A stretch of 64,000 nt of DNA from Brevibacterium pigmentatum. GTDB lineage: Bacteria; Actinomycetota; Actinomycetes; Actinomycetales; Brevibacteriaceae. The stretch is from NCBI RefSeq assembly GCF_011617465.1, contig NZ_CP050153.1, positions 1,178,001 through 1,242,000 of the forward strand, in the 5' to 3' direction. Position numbers and translations under genes: made by a program. Shown here in pieces: positions 52,019 through 62,039 of this stretch (positions are counted from its first letter, which is position 1; each line of letters starts with the position of its first letter). The notes beneath the pieces are model-generated. The model had not been told where the DNA came from, ran no database searches, and worked only from the letters and a program-made list of their open reading frames with translations.

Positions 52019-52966
52019 ATGCTCACCTACGCAATCAACCGTGCGATCCAGTTCGCACTGTCCCTCCTCGTCGCCTCGGTGGTGGTCTTCGCCCTGATGA
52101 GCCTGCTGCCGGGAAATGCGGCTCAGGTGGCGCTGGGAACGAACGCCACCCCGGAAGCGGTGGCGGCGCTCGAAGCACAGTACGGGCTTGATCGACCGCC
52201 GATCATCCGGTACTTCGACTGGATGGGCGGAATGCTCACCGGAGACTTCGGCACCTCCTACGTCACCGGCGCCGAGATCACACCCGTCATCGTCGACAGC
52301 GTCCAGGTCACCGCGATCCTCGTCATCGCCGCCATCGCCCTGTCCATCCTCATCGCTGTCCCCCTGGGCACCTTCGCCGCCCTCGAACAGCGCAACTGGA
52401 TCGGCGTGACGATCTCGGCGATCAGCCAGGTCGGCATCGCGATCCCGAACTTCCTGGCCGCGATCATCCTCGTCATCATCTTCTCGCTGACCCTCGGATG
52501 GTTCCCGTCCCAAGGCTGGATGGCCCCGATCGAGGGCCTCGGCGGCTTCCTGCTCCGCCTCGTCCTGCCGGTCGTGTCGCTGGCGCTCGTCCAGGCGGCG
52601 ATCCTCACCCGCTACGTTCGTTCGGCGGTCCTCGACGTGATGCGCGAGGACTATATCCGCACCGCCCGTGCCAAGGGACTGACCAGGACGAAGGCACTGT
52701 TCGTGCACGGACTGCGCAATGCCGCGATCCCCGTCATCACCGTCGCCGGAGTCCAACTCGCCACTCTGCTGGTCGGGGCCGTGATCATCGAACAGATCTT
52801 CGTGCTGCCGGGAATCGGGTCCGAACTCGTCCGCGCCGTGGCCAACCGCGACCTCGTGGCGGTCCAGGGCATCGTCATGGTCCTCGTCCTGCTCGTCCTC
52901 ATCATCAACCTCATCGTCGACATCCTCGTGCCCATCGTCGACCCCCGCATCAGGAACGCCGCATGA
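52019..52966 (+). CDS. ABC transporter permease, DppB type
   Basis: 315 codons, six membrane segments. MLTYAINRAIQFALSLLVASVVVFALMSLLPGNAA is the usual start; the EAA loop is YIRTARAKGLTRTKALFVHGLRNAAIPVIT. Belongs to the dipeptide/nickel/oligopeptide group. Starts 12 bases after the binding protein and overlaps the next permease. Confidence 0.93.
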   Translation: MLTYAINRAIQFALSLLVASVVVFALMSLLPGNAAQVALGTNATPEAVAALEAQYGLDRPPIIRYFDWMGGMLTGDFGTSYVTGAEITPVIVDSVQVTAILVIAAIALSILIAVPLGTFAALEQRNWIGVTISAISQVGIAIPNFLAAIILVIIFSLTLGWFPSQGWMAPIEGLGGFLLRLVLPVVSLALVQAAILTRYVRSAVLDVMREDYIRTARAKGLTRTKALFVHGLRNAAIPVITVAGVQLATLLVGAVIIEQIFVLPGIGSELVRAVANRDLVAVQGIVMVLVLLVLIINLIVDILVPIVDPRIRNAA

Positions 52967-53910
52967 ACCCGACCGATGCCCAGAATCCCCGCGACCACAT
53001 CGATCCCGTCGATGACGACGCGACCGGCACGACCGCCTCGGCGAAGGTCGGACCGACCCGGTCCCGCAAGGGCGGACGGCGAGTGAACGCATCGATGCTC
53101 ATCGGTGCGGCGCTCGTCGTGCTCATCGTCGGGCTCGCCCTCATCTCCTTCGCGTGGACCCCGCACGATCCGAACGCGATCGACCCCGCCGCCAGACTGC
53201 AGAACGGCAGCCTCGCCCACCCGTTCGGCACCGACACCTTCGGTCGGGACACGCTGACCTGGGTGATGGTCGGAGCCCGGATCACCCTGCTCGTCGGGGT
53301 CGTCGCCGTCGGCATCGCCCTGCTCATCGGCACCCCGATCGGCATCATCTCCGCACTCTTCGCGAAGCAGCCGTGGGGGATGTGGATCGACGCGGTGATC
53401 ATGCGCGCCAACGACATCCTCCTGGCCTTCCCCGCCCTTCTGCTGGCGATCATCTTCGCCGCCGTCTACTCACCGGGGACGGGACCGGCGATGGTCGCCG
53501 TCGGCATCGCCGCGATCCCCGGGTTCGCCCGAGTCGCGCGGTCCGGGACGCTGCAGGTGCTCGGCTCCGAATACGTGCGGGCCGCACGAGCCTCGAACCG
53601 TCGGGTCCCGGCCATCGCCTTCGTCCATGTCCTGCCGAACATCGCCGGAATGGTCATCGTCCAGGCGTCCGTGGCGTTCGCGATCTCCGTCCTCGCCGAG
53701 GCGGGGCTGTCCTTCCTCGGACTCGGCACCCAGGCCCCGACACCCTCGTGGGGCCGGATGCTGCAGGAGTCCCAGCAGTACCTGTCCACCCACCCCGAAC
53801 TCGCGCTGTGGCCGGGAGTGTTCATTGCACTCGCCGTGCTCGGATTCAACCTCTTGGGCGATGGGCTGCGTGACCGGTTCGACCCGAAGATGGAGGCCCG
53901 AGGTGCCTGA
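52963..53910 (+). CDS. ABC transporter permease, DppC type
   Basis: 315 codons from ATG 52963 (ATGA overlap). About 60 hydrophilic residues precede the first membrane segment. LAHPFGTDTFGRDTLTWVMVGARITLLVG and EYVRAARASNRRVPAIAFVHVLPNIAGMVIVQ (EAA loop) are typical. A longer frame upstream overlaps dppB and is not used. Confidence 0.93.
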   Translation: MNPTDAQNPRDHIDPVDDDATGTTASAKVGPTRSRKGGRRVNASMLIGAALVVLIVGLALISFAWTPHDPNAIDPAARLQNGSLAHPFGTDTFGRDTLTWVMVGARITLLVGVVAVGIALLIGTPIGIISALFAKQPWGMWIDAVIMRANDILLAFPALLLAIIFAAVYSPGTGPAMVAVGIAAIPGFARVARSGTLQVLGSEYVRAARASNRRVPAIAFVHVLPNIAGMVIVQASVAFAISVLAEAGLSFLGLGTQAPTPSWGRMLQESQQYLSTHPELALWPGVFIALAVLGFNLLGDGLRDRFDPKMEARGA

Positions 53911-55744
53911 GAATCTGCTCGAGGTCCGTGACCTCACTATCACCCCTGCCGGAGCGGAGACACCGGTGCTCCACGATGTCAGCCTCAGTCTGGCGCCGGG
54001 GGAGCGGGTCGGGCTCATCGGCGAATCCGGGTCGGGAAAGTCCCTGACTGCGCAGTCCGTGATGGGTCTGCTGCCCGAAGAGCTGCACGCTCGGGGCCAG
54101 GTGCGCCTGCAGGGGCATTCCGGGAACCTCCTCGAAGCGAACGAGAAGACCCTGGCCGGGTTGCGTTCGGACATCGTGTCGATGGTGTTCCAGGAACCCA
54201 TGAGCGCCCTCAACCCGCTCATGCGCATCGGCGACCAGATCGCCGAAGTGCTGCGCATCCACGGCAAGGTGCCGCGAGCACAGATCCCGACGCGGGTGCG
54301 CGAACTGCTCCACGACGTCCACATGCCCGACCCGGACAGTGCCCGGTTCGCCTACCCGCACCAGATGTCGGGCGGACAGCGGCAGCGGGTCATGCTTGCG
54401 ATCGCCCTGGCCAACTCGCCGAGGCTGCTCATCTGCGACGAACCCACCACTGCCCTCGACGTCACCGTGCAGAAGCATATGCTCGACCTCATCGCCGAAA
54501 GGGTCGCGGCGGTGGAGGCGGGACTGCTGTTCATCACTCACGACCTCGCCGTCGTCGCCGGGGTCTGCGACCGGGTCATCGTCATGTACCGCGGCCGCAT
54601 CGTCGAGTCCGGCAGCGTCGACGAGATCTTCACTGCTCCCAAGCACGAATACACCCGTGGACTCCTGGCTTCCTCGGATCTCGAATCCACCGACGACCGC
54701 GGCCGGCTCTTCACGCTCAAGACCGCGCTCGCCTACTCGGGGCCGCAGGTCGACGCGGAGTCGCCGGCCGAGGCGGATTCGTCGGATGGGGCGGGGGAGT
54801 CAGAGGAATCCGAGTGCCGTGAGGAGTCGACGACCTCGACCCGGTCGGGGCACACCGGCACGACCGTCGCAGAGTCGACGGACGATGGCGATGACGGGGC
54901 CGCCTCGACGCGGGAGAACGACGGGGCCGCCTCGGTGGGGGAATCGGCACAGCTCATCGAGGTCTCGGGCGTCACCCGGGTCTTCCGCCGACGGGGATTA
55001 TTCGGCCGCAGACGCTCGCAGGTCACAGCCCTGGGCGGAATCGACTTCACCGTCGCAGGCGGAGCCCGTCTGGGCATCGTGGGGGAGTCGGGCTCGGGGA
55101 AGTCGACGCTGCTCAACATCCTCTCAGGCCTCGATCGACCGACCACCGGCCACGTGCGCGTCGGCGACATCCGGGTCGAAGCCGCAAGCTCACAGGCGCT
55201 GCGCCGCCTGCGTGAGAATCTGCAGATCGTGTTCCAGGACCCGTTCGCCTCGCTCGACCCGCGGATGCGAATCGCCGATATCGTCTCCGAACCGCTCATC
55301 GCCGCCGGCGTCGACAAGGACGAACGCATCGCACGGGTCGAGGAGATGATCGCATCCGTCGACCTCGATGCGGACTCCCTGCGCCGGTACCCGCACCAGT
55401 TCTCGGGCGGGCAGAGACAGCGCATTTCGATCGCCCGGGCGCTGGTGACCAGGCCGCAGATCCTCGTCGCCGACGAACCTGTCTCAGCCCTCGACGTCTC
55501 GGTTCGCGCGCAGGTGCTCAACCTGCTCACCGACCTCGTCGACGAGTACGCGCTGACACTCCTCTTCGTCTCCCACGATCTCGGCGTCGTCAAACACCTG
55601 TGCTCCGACGTCATCGTCATGAAAGCCGGGCAGATCATCGAATCGGGTGCGACGGAGGACATCTACGCGCACCCGCAGGAGGAGTACACGCGACGTCTCA
55701 TCGCCGCCACTCCGAGCCTCGCCGAGGCGCTCGCCGCCGGATAG
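53903..55744 (+). CDS. Fused dipeptide ABC transporter ATPases (DppD-DppF)
   Basis: 613 codons from GTG 53903, which overlaps the permease end by eight bases. Two complete ATPase modules: Walker A GESGSGKS at 40-47 and again at about 394-401; signature MSGGQRQR near 155 and FSGGQRQR near 500. A Glu/Asp/Ser/Thr-rich linker of about 75 residues (about 275-350) joins them. The two subunits are separate proteins in most peptide transporters. Confidence 0.92.
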   Translation: MPENLLEVRDLTITPAGAETPVLHDVSLSLAPGERVGLIGESGSGKSLTAQSVMGLLPEELHARGQVRLQGHSGNLLEANEKTLAGLRSDIVSMVFQEPMSALNPLMRIGDQIAEVLRIHGKVPRAQIPTRVRELLHDVHMPDPDSARFAYPHQMSGGQRQRVMLAIALANSPRLLICDEPTTALDVTVQKHMLDLIAERVAAVEAGLLFITHDLAVVAGVCDRVIVMYRGRIVESGSVDEIFTAPKHEYTRGLLASSDLESTDDRGRLFTLKTALAYSGPQVDAESPAEADSSDGAGESEESECREESTTSTRSGHTGTTVAESTDDGDDGAASTRENDGAASVGESAQLIEVSGVTRVFRRRGLFGRRRSQVTALGGIDFTVAGGARLGIVGESGSGKSTLLNILSGLDRPTTGHVRVGDIRVEAASSQALRRLRENLQIVFQDPFASLDPRMRIADIVSEPLIAAGVDKDERIARVEEMIASVDLDADSLRRYPHQFSGGQRQRISIARALVTRPQILVADEPVSALDVSVRAQVLNLLTDLVDEYALTLLFVSHDLGVVKHLCSDVIVMKAGQIIESGATEDIYAHPQEEYTRRLIAATPSLAEALAAG

Positions 55745-55793
55745 CCCGGCCCGCGCGCGGGGAGCGACGAACCACCGAGAGAAAGGGCAGCAT

Positions 55794-57209
55794 ATGACCA
55801 CATCGCTTGCCGACCGCAGTGCGGCCGAACTGGCGGCCGGATTCGCCGGCGGGGACTTCGACCCGATCGAGGTGCACTCCGCGGTCGTGGACCGCATGGA
55901 CGAATGCGAACCGACCATCAACGCCCTGTTCCACCGCGACGACGAACGCTCCCGGGACGCCGCGGCGGCCAGCGCCGCACGCTGGCGTGAGGGCCGCCCG
56001 CTGAGCGACCTCGACGGGGTGCCCGTGACGATCAAGGAGAACATCGCCCGCCGCGGAGTCCCGCTGCCCAGCGGTCACGCCTGGGTGGAGACGCCGGTGG
56101 CCGGTCACGACGCCCCGATCACCGAGCGCCTCGAGGAAGCCGGCGCCGTCATCCTCGGGTCGACGACGATGCCCGACTGGGGAATGCTCTCCTCGGGAGT
56201 GTCCTCTCTGCACGGCATCACCCGCTCGCCCCTGGACCCGAGCCTGACGACCGGAGGGTCGAGCGCCGGTGCCGGAGCCGCGGCGGCAGCCGGCTACGGA
56301 CCCATCCACATCGGCTCCGACATCGGCGGATCCATTCGCCTGCCCTGCACCTGGCTCGGACTGGCCGGGCTCAAACCCAGCTTCGGCCGCGTGCCGCTCG
56401 ACGCGCCCTACCTGGGCAGGTGCGCGGGACCGCTCGCGCGGACGATGGCCGATGTCAAAGCCGCCATGGACGTCATCTCCGCCCCGGACGATCGTGACTA
56501 TTCACGGCTGCCGCGCTTCGCCGCCGATGACGCGCAGGCTCTGCCGGGCAGCGACACGACCGCGACCTTCGATCCGCGGGGACTGCGCATCGGCGTGCAG
56601 CTCGACGCCGGGTGCGGAGTCGCCGCAGATGCGCAGGTGCGCTCGGCCGTCACCGAGGCGGCCGACCGGTTCTCCGCGGCCGGAGCCGAAGTCATGACGC
56701 TCGATCCGTTCATCGACGATGATCTGCTCCACGACATGGACCTGTTCTGGCGGGTGCGGTCGTGGGCCGACCTCAAAGCGCTGCCCGTCGATGAGCAGGC
56801 ACTCATCCTGCCCTATATCCAGCAGTGGGCTCAGGACGGGGCCGATACCAGCGGAGTCGACCTGATCGGCTGCTATCACAGCGTCCAGGAGATCCGGCGG
56901 CGGACGATCAACGCTACTGCCGAGTTCGACCTGGTCATCTCGCCGACGGCTCCGGAAGCGGCCTTCCCGGCCGAACAGCCCATGCCCTACCCACAGGTTC
57001 ACGAACCGATGGGCCATATCGGGTTCACGATGCCGTTCAACATGTCCGAGCAGCCGACGGCAACGGTGCTGGCTGGCTTCATGGACGACGGGCGGACCAT
57101 CGGTGTGCAGATCGCAGGGCGACGGTTCGCCGACGAATTCGTCATGGCCGCCGGCGCCTGGTTCGAGGCCGCTGCCGGACTCGAGCTGCCGACGCGGTCG
57201 GTGGGCTGA
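55794..57209 (+). CDS. Amidase signature enzyme
   Basis: 471 codons. Ser-cisSer-Lys triad: Lys81 (VTIKENIA), Ser156 (TTGGSSAGAG) and Ser180 (GSDIGGSIRLPC). Hydrolyses an amide; specificity is not readable. As last gene of the transporter group it probably acts on the imported substrate. AAAGGG precedes the start. Confidence 0.9.
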   Translation: MTTSLADRSAAELAAGFAGGDFDPIEVHSAVVDRMDECEPTINALFHRDDERSRDAAAASAARWREGRPLSDLDGVPVTIKENIARRGVPLPSGHAWVETPVAGHDAPITERLEEAGAVILGSTTMPDWGMLSSGVSSLHGITRSPLDPSLTTGGSSAGAGAAAAAGYGPIHIGSDIGGSIRLPCTWLGLAGLKPSFGRVPLDAPYLGRCAGPLARTMADVKAAMDVISAPDDRDYSRLPRFAADDAQALPGSDTTATFDPRGLRIGVQLDAGCGVAADAQVRSAVTEAADRFSAAGAEVMTLDPFIDDDLLHDMDLFWRVRSWADLKALPVDEQALILPYIQQWAQDGADTSGVDLIGCYHSVQEIRRRTINATAEFDLVISPTAPEAAFPAEQPMPYPQVHEPMGHIGFTMPFNMSEQPTATVLAGFMDDGRTIGVQIAGRRFADEFVMAAGAWFEAAAGLELPTRSVG

Positions 57210-57219
57210 CAGAACGAGA

Positions 57220-57266
57220 ACAGCGGGCCTGTGACGACCGGGAATCGGTCGTCACAGGCCCGCTGT
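57220..57266 (+). terminator. Terminator after the amidase
   Basis: 21-bp perfect stem (ACAGCGGGCCTGTGACGACC and on) with a five-base loop, 11 bases after the amidase stop. A CCGCCTCGG motif lies at 57277. Confidence 0.85.
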
Positions 57267-57292
57267 GTCTTCAGCGCCGCCTCGGTGACAAT

Positions 57293-57322
57293 GGTGCCTC
57301 ACCTCAGGGGAGGCGAGGCACC
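57293..57322 (-). terminator. Terminator of the Pro/Gln-rich protein gene
   Basis: GGTGCCTC/GAGGCACC stem with inner pairing, just past the minus-strand stop at 57345. Confidence 0.5.
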
Positions 57323-57344
57323 GAGATGTCGGTGAGTCCTGAGG

Positions 57345-59255
57345 TCAGAAGTCGAAGAACTCGACCGAGAGCTTGTCTCCGTCGATCTTCACGCTTCCGG
57401 ACACCGACAGGGAGTTGCCGTTGGAGAAGTACGAGGAGCCGGCCCTCTTGCCGTCGACGGAGAAGTCGAACTTGCCGGGCTTCTCCGTGAAGAACGAGCC
57501 GGTGCTCGTGTCTCCGGCACCGAAGCTGGCCTTCACCTTGGGCATCTCCTTCATGTCCCAGTCGGCCGTGTTCTTCTTCGCCAGATCATCGAGTTTCTTG
57601 TCCGAACCGCCGACGGGAATCTCGGTCGGGTCGTACTTGATGAAGTCGCACTTCGGCTCGATGCTCTTGTTGTCGAAGCACTTCTTCAGCTCCTTCTCGA
57701 CCTGTTTCTGAACTTCCTTGTCGAAGGCTCCGGTCGGGGCCAGATCGAGGTTGAGCGTGGTGGGAGACGCCTGCCCCTTGTTCGGCTGTCCACCGGGAGC
57801 GAAAGCCTTCGGGAAGTTGACTTTGGCCGTATCGGACGCCTCGGAGATCCACTTGCTCTTCGGGATCGTGAAGTCGTAGCTGCCGGGGTAGACGGCGAAC
57901 GAAGTGGTGCCCGACTTCGCCTTATAGTCCTTGCCGTTGACGGAGAGACCGTCGGCTGCGGGGATATCGAGGGAGATGACGTTGAGGTCGGGGCCCTTCA
58001 TCGTCCACTTGTCGAAGAACAGGTCCTGCTTGCCGTCCTTCGTCGCGGAGAGCTCCACGTTGTAGGGGCTGCCGTCGAGCTCGTAGGACACGACGACGGT
58101 TCCCTTGTCTCCGTCGACCTTCGACGATTCGACCTTGGCCTTCTCGATCTTCGCCGAGGAGGGATCGGTGAATTCCTTCTGCAGCAGGTCGAGGTTCGTG
58201 CCCTCCGGCCGTGCGGACGGTGCGATCTTCTCCGCGGCTGCGAAGTCGCCCTTGTTGAGGGCTTCGACGTAGTCCTCAGCGACCTTGTCGGGTCCGTACT
58301 TGTTCTTATTCACACTGCCGATGACGAAGAACCCGACGAGAACGAGGACGATGACGAGTGCGACCGCGCCGAGAGTGATGAAGAGGGGCAGCTTGCCCTT
58401 CTTCTTCTCGGGACGATTCTCGGCACGCGTAGCGCCGTTCTGTGCGCCGGCGAAGCCCGGAGCCGGAGCCGGCTGGGGAATCGCCTGCGACGAACCGGAA
58501 CCGGTCTGCTGGGCGTTCGGTCCTGATCCCGTCTGGTACTGCCCCGACTGGTTCTGCGCGGAGTTGTACTGGCCCGGCTGGTTCTGAGCACCAGGGTACG
58601 GAGGCTGGTTCTGAGCACCCGGGTACGCGGCATTCGAATACTGGCCTCCCGGCTGTCCGCCCTGCGGCTGTGCGCCGGGGTAGCCGCCGTTCGGCTGTTG
58701 CGGGCTCTGGTACTGCCCGTTCTGAGGCTGGCCATTCGGGGACTGACCGTTCGGAGATGGGGCACCTCGGTAGGGGCCCGCCTGCGAGCCGCCCGGGGCG
58801 TTCGCTCCGCCATTCTGGCCGGGGCCGAAGGACTGATCGTTCTGGGCACCGGGGCCCGAATACTGCGGCGGCTGGTTCTGCTGAGAAGGCGCCGGAGCGA
58901 CAGTGGGGCGCGACGGCTCATCGCCGGCAGGGGTGCCCAGGGGCGGCGCCTGATCATCGGGCACCGAGGAACCGCTATCGGACTGAGCCGGGCCATCGGC
59001 TGCGGGGGAGTCGTCGCCGGATGCCGAGGTGTCGGCCTCGGCAGGAGCCTGCGCATCCGAGTCGGACGGACCATTGGTCGAATCCGGCCCGTCAGCGGAC
59101 TGCGGCTGCGAGGTGGGCGTCTCGTCGCCTGGGGCGGCGCTCGAACCGGTCGGGCCCTCATCCGTCGGAGTCTCCGACTCAGGCTTCGGTCCGCCGTTCT
59201 CCGGAGGCTCGCTGGGTGGTGGCGGGAAATTGGGGTGATCGTTCCCGTTGCTCAT
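57345..59255 (-). CDS. Pro/Gln/Asn-rich single-pass protein with extracytoplasmic domain
   Basis: 636 codons from MSNGNDHPN. Residues 1-280 are low-complexity (first acidic Pro/Ser/Asp, then repeated YPGAQNQP and NGQ units) and presumably cytoplasmic. One membrane helix spans about 289-315 after a KKKGK patch. The outside part begins NKNKYGPDKVAEDYVEALNKGDFAAAEKI, which looks like a DUF4878/NTF2-like domain, followed by beta domains (GLSVNGKDYKAKSGTTSFAVYPGSYDF) that resemble TcaA-type Ig-like modules. Three-part resemblance is inference; family not certain. Confidence 0.72.
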   Translation of the reverse strand: MSNGNDHPNFPPPPSEPPENGGPKPESETPTDEGPTGSSAAPGDETPTSQPQSADGPDSTNGPSDSDAQAPAEADTSASGDDSPAADGPAQSDSGSSVPDDQAPPLGTPAGDEPSRPTVAPAPSQQNQPPQYSGPGAQNDQSFGPGQNGGANAPGGSQAGPYRGAPSPNGQSPNGQPQNGQYQSPQQPNGGYPGAQPQGGQPGGQYSNAAYPGAQNQPPYPGAQNQPGQYNSAQNQSGQYQTGSGPNAQQTGSGSSQAIPQPAPAPGFAGAQNGATRAENRPEKKKGKLPLFITLGAVALVIVLVLVGFFVIGSVNKNKYGPDKVAEDYVEALNKGDFAAAEKIAPSARPEGTNLDLLQKEFTDPSSAKIEKAKVESSKVDGDKGTVVVSYELDGSPYNVELSATKDGKQDLFFDKWTMKGPDLNVISLDIPAADGLSVNGKDYKAKSGTTSFAVYPGSYDFTIPKSKWISEASDTAKVNFPKAFAPGGQPNKGQASPTTLNLDLAPTGAFDKEVQKQVEKELKKCFDNKSIEPKCDFIKYDPTEIPVGGSDKKLDDLAKKNTADWDMKEMPKVKASFGAGDTSTGSFFTEKPGKFDFSVDGKRAGSSYFSNGNSLSVSGSVKIDGDKLSVEFFDF

Positions 59256-59361
59256 CGTGGGGTCATCCTTTGCGTGTACAAGCCTGTCCTGGCGCAATTG
59301 TACTTCCCGGAGCAGGGAACCGCGTGGTCAATACCGGGAAGCCGACCCGAGTTAAGCGAAA

Positions 59362-60663
59362 ATGGACCTGATGCACACTTCTCCACACCCTCAGCCCTAC
59401 CGTCGGACGATCTTCGCGGCCCTCATGGAAGTCGTGAAGATCGACCTCATCGTCGTGCCCGCCGGGTTCGTCATCGCCACCGTCTTCTGGATCATCGGAC
59501 TCGGTTCGCAGCTGCCGTACTCGGTGATTCCCGAATGGGCATTCGCGCTGTGGTCGACGGTGTCGGGACTGAGCGTCTCGACCCTCGGCTTCGACTTCTC
59601 ACTGGCGCCGAGCCTTGTGGCTCTGGGCCTGTGGTTCCTGGTGGCGACGGGGGCCGGACGTGTGGTTGGCGGCACGGCGGCGGACAGCCCGACCGAGAGC
59701 GACGACGATCCGGGCGGATGGTGGGCGCTGATGGGAACAGCTCTGGGCACCTTCGTCGTGGTCTACGCTGGTCCTCTGCTGGTGCTGGCGATACTGGTCG
59801 GCCAGGTCGCTGTGACTCCGCTCGGATTCCTACGTCTCTTCCTCTTCCTCGTCACGGCTGTCGTGTGGGCGTTCATTCGAGTGCGGGGAATCGGTGACAT
59901 TCCCGGACTGTCCATGTTCTCCGACTGGACGTGGAACGTCGCCACCGGGCTCGTTCGACGTCTGCTGTGGTCCGCCGCGGCTCTGAGCGCGATCGTCCTC
60001 ATCGTCGGAGTCGTCATCCGCTGGGGCGACGTCGTTGACACTGCGCAGGTCTACAGTTCACCGGTCGCCGCCGGCATCGGCCTCCTCGTCGTGCAGGTGC
60101 TCTTCGCACCGAGCATTCTCTACTCGGCCCTGTCCTGGATCGCCGGGACGGGAGTGAGCATCGGCGAAGCAGAGACGAGCTCGGCGTTCCGGTCGACCGC
60201 TGTGCCCGTCCCCGATGTGCACGTGCTGCAGCTGTTGGACGGTGACTATCCGGCGTGGACGGCAGCGGCACCGGCACTTCTCGCGCTGCTCGGTCTGCTG
60301 TGCGTCATCCTCGGCCGAGACCGAGCCCGCGAAGTCGCGGCACAATCGTGGACGGGACTCGGCATCGCGATTGGGATTCTGTTCGTCACCTTCGAGATGC
60401 TCGCGCTCTTCGCCAGCGGTGCCATGGGCCCGCTGGGTCTGTCCGGATTCGGACCCTCGGCACTGACATCGGCGCTGGCAGTGACAGGATGGATCAGCGT
60501 GGGAATGGCCGGCGGCCTCCTGCTGATCAGACTCTCCGGTCTGCACAATGCGGATTCGGAATTCGACGATGACGACGAAGACGACGAAGAGGAGGCCTTC
60601 TTCGCTGAGGACGAACCGGAATCGATCGCCGACGACATCGTCACGGACGACGAACCGCGATAG
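59362..60663 (+). CDS. DUF6350 family polytopic membrane protein
   Basis: 433 codons; about nine to ten hydrophobic segments and an acidic tail (DDDDEDDEEEAFFAEDEPES). Family assigned by position upstream of purN and by pattern. Function unknown. A second ATG is three codons in. It diverges from the Pro/Gln-rich gene. Confidence 0.75.
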   Translation: MDLMHTSPHPQPYRRTIFAALMEVVKIDLIVVPAGFVIATVFWIIGLGSQLPYSVIPEWAFALWSTVSGLSVSTLGFDFSLAPSLVALGLWFLVATGAGRVVGGTAADSPTESDDDPGGWWALMGTALGTFVVVYAGPLLVLAILVGQVAVTPLGFLRLFLFLVTAVVWAFIRVRGIGDIPGLSMFSDWTWNVATGLVRRLLWSAAALSAIVLIVGVVIRWGDVVDTAQVYSSPVAAGIGLLVVQVLFAPSILYSALSWIAGTGVSIGEAETSSAFRSTAVPVPDVHVLQLLDGDYPAWTAAAPALLALLGLLCVILGRDRAREVAAQSWTGLGIAIGILFVTFEMLALFASGAMGPLGLSGFGPSALTSALAVTGWISVGMAGGLLLIRLSGLHNADSEFDDDDEDDEEEAFFAEDEPESIADDIVTDDEPR

Positions 60664-60812
60664 CCGGGCGGGCCGCCTCGGTGCGGGATCTGCGTCCCAG
60701 GCGCAATTGCACTGTGAACGACGGGCCGCCTCGGCGAGGGTCTCAGACGTGAGTCGAGGGCATCCTCGGTGAAGGGATCAGTGCCGAACGATCGGGGATC
60801 GGAGCATCTGGA

Positions 60813-61265
60813 TCAATTGGTGCCGGGCAGGTCGAGCTCCTGACCGGTGACCTGCTTGAACCAGTCGCCGAGTCCCGACTGATATTCGGTGCTGCATGAG
60901 AGCTGCGCCTGCTGCGTGATCGCATCGCGCAGGCATTCCTCGTACTTCGACTGCACCGGCCAGAGGATGACCGAGGACATCGTGGAGAAGATGAGATAGA
61001 TGCTGAGCAGGCCGCCGAGGATGCCCAAGGACATGTTCCGGCGCTGCTTGGTCTTGACGACGGCGACGATGTACTTCACCGACCACACGACCGCGGCGAT
61101 GGCGAAGCCGATGGCGGCGAGCTTGAACGGCAGCTGATACGTGAACGTCAGCACCGAGGCGAGGATCAGCAGTATCAGGACGAGCCCATGTCGTGCCGGT
61201 GCGGCCTGTGCCTCCTCTTCGGGAGTCGGTGCCTTCTTCTCTTCAGTATTCTGCGGTGACGTCAC
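60813..61265 (-). CDS. Membrane protein of unknown function
   Basis: 150 codons. A polar Glu/Pro-rich N-terminus (TSPQNTEEKKAPTPEEEAQAAP) precedes three hydrophobic segments (about 30-45, 48-67, 78-100) and an outside part with two cysteines (EECLRDAITQQAQLSCSTEYQ) that could form a disulfide. No family recognised. Converges with DUF6350 and is divergent from purN. Confidence 0.72.
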   Translation of the reverse strand: MTSPQNTEEKKAPTPEEEAQAAPARHGLVLILLILASVLTFTYQLPFKLAAIGFAIAAVVWSVKYIVAVVKTKQRRNMSLGILGGLLSIYLIFSTMSSVILWPVQSKYEECLRDAITQQAQLSCSTEYQSGLGDWFKQVTGQELDLPGTN

Positions 61266-61355
61266 CCGATCAGTTTCTCACAGTCGACTGACAAATGCCT
61301 CGGCAGGCTGTGTCCGCACGATGACAGCCGCGCATCGTCCATGTGCTGCAGACGT

Positions 61356-61361
61356 TAGACT
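61356..61361 (+). promoter_or_regulatory. -10 element of leaderless purN promoter
   Basis: TAGACT ends six bases before GTG 61368; this decides the start, since GTG 61362 abuts the -10. Confidence 0.6.
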
Positions 61362-61367
61362 GTGCGG

Positions 61368-61991
61368 GTGCGCATCGTTCTTCTGGCCTCAGGATCCGGT
61401 ACCCTCACGCAGTCCGTCATCGACGCCTTCGCCGACGGGACCCGCGGAGTCGACATCGTCGCCATCGGAGCCGACTCGGCGACCGCAGGGGTCCTGGCCA
61501 GGGCCGAGCAGCACTCGATTCCCACCTTCGTCGTCCGCCCCAAGGACTTCGCCGACCGCGAGGAGTGGAACGCAACGCTGAAGGACACGGTGGCCGAGCT
61601 CGCCCCCGATTGGGTGGTCTCCGCCGGATTCATGCGCATCCTCGGCCCCAGCTTCGTCGACGCCTTTCCCTCCCGGATCATCAACACCCATCCGGCGCTG
61701 CTGCCGTCGTTCCCGGGCGCTCACGGAGTCCGCGACGCGCTCGCCCACGGGGTGAAGCTGACCGGTGGAACCATCCACCTCGTCGACACCGGAGTCGACA
61801 CCGGACCGATCATCACCCAGTACGCGGTGCCCATCGGCGATGACGACACCGAAGAGACCGTGCACGAGAACATCAAGGCCCGTGAACGCGAAGAGCTCGT
61901 GCGCCTGCTCGCGCATCTGGCCCACACCGACCTCGTCGTCGACGGCCGACATGTCCGCGGATATGTCGCCTCGGCGATGTCCGCCCACTGA
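61368..61991 (+). CDS. purN: Phosphoribosylglycinamide formyltransferase
   Basis: 207 codons from GTG 61368, giving the canonical start MRIVLLASGSGTLTQSVID. Catalytic Asn-His in INTHPALLPSFPGAHGVRDALAHGVKLTGGTIHLVDTGVDTGPII, Asp in the same run. Transfers formyl from 10-formyl-THF to GAR, step three of purine synthesis. Followed by purH after 48 bases. Confidence 0.95.
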   Translation: MRIVLLASGSGTLTQSVIDAFADGTRGVDIVAIGADSATAGVLARAEQHSIPTFVVRPKDFADREEWNATLKDTVAELAPDWVVSAGFMRILGPSFVDAFPSRIINTHPALLPSFPGAHGVRDALAHGVKLTGGTIHLVDTGVDTGPIITQYAVPIGDDDTEETVHENIKAREREELVRLLAHLAHTDLVVDGRHVRGYVASAMSAH

Positions 61992-62039
61992 CCCCGCCGT
62001 GAGAAGAACCGACCGGCAACCGAACCTCAAGGAGGATCT

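Noticed and set aside
52498..52962. N-terminal extension of the second permease
   Set aside because: It would overlap dppB by 465 bases; ATG 52963 with the ATGA overlap is the natural start.
50234..53092. A 952-residue open frame on the minus strand opposite the binding-protein and permease genes
   Set aside because: It mirrors real genes in a high-GC frame, is rich in Asp/Gly/Arg, has no ribosome-binding site and no family resemblance.
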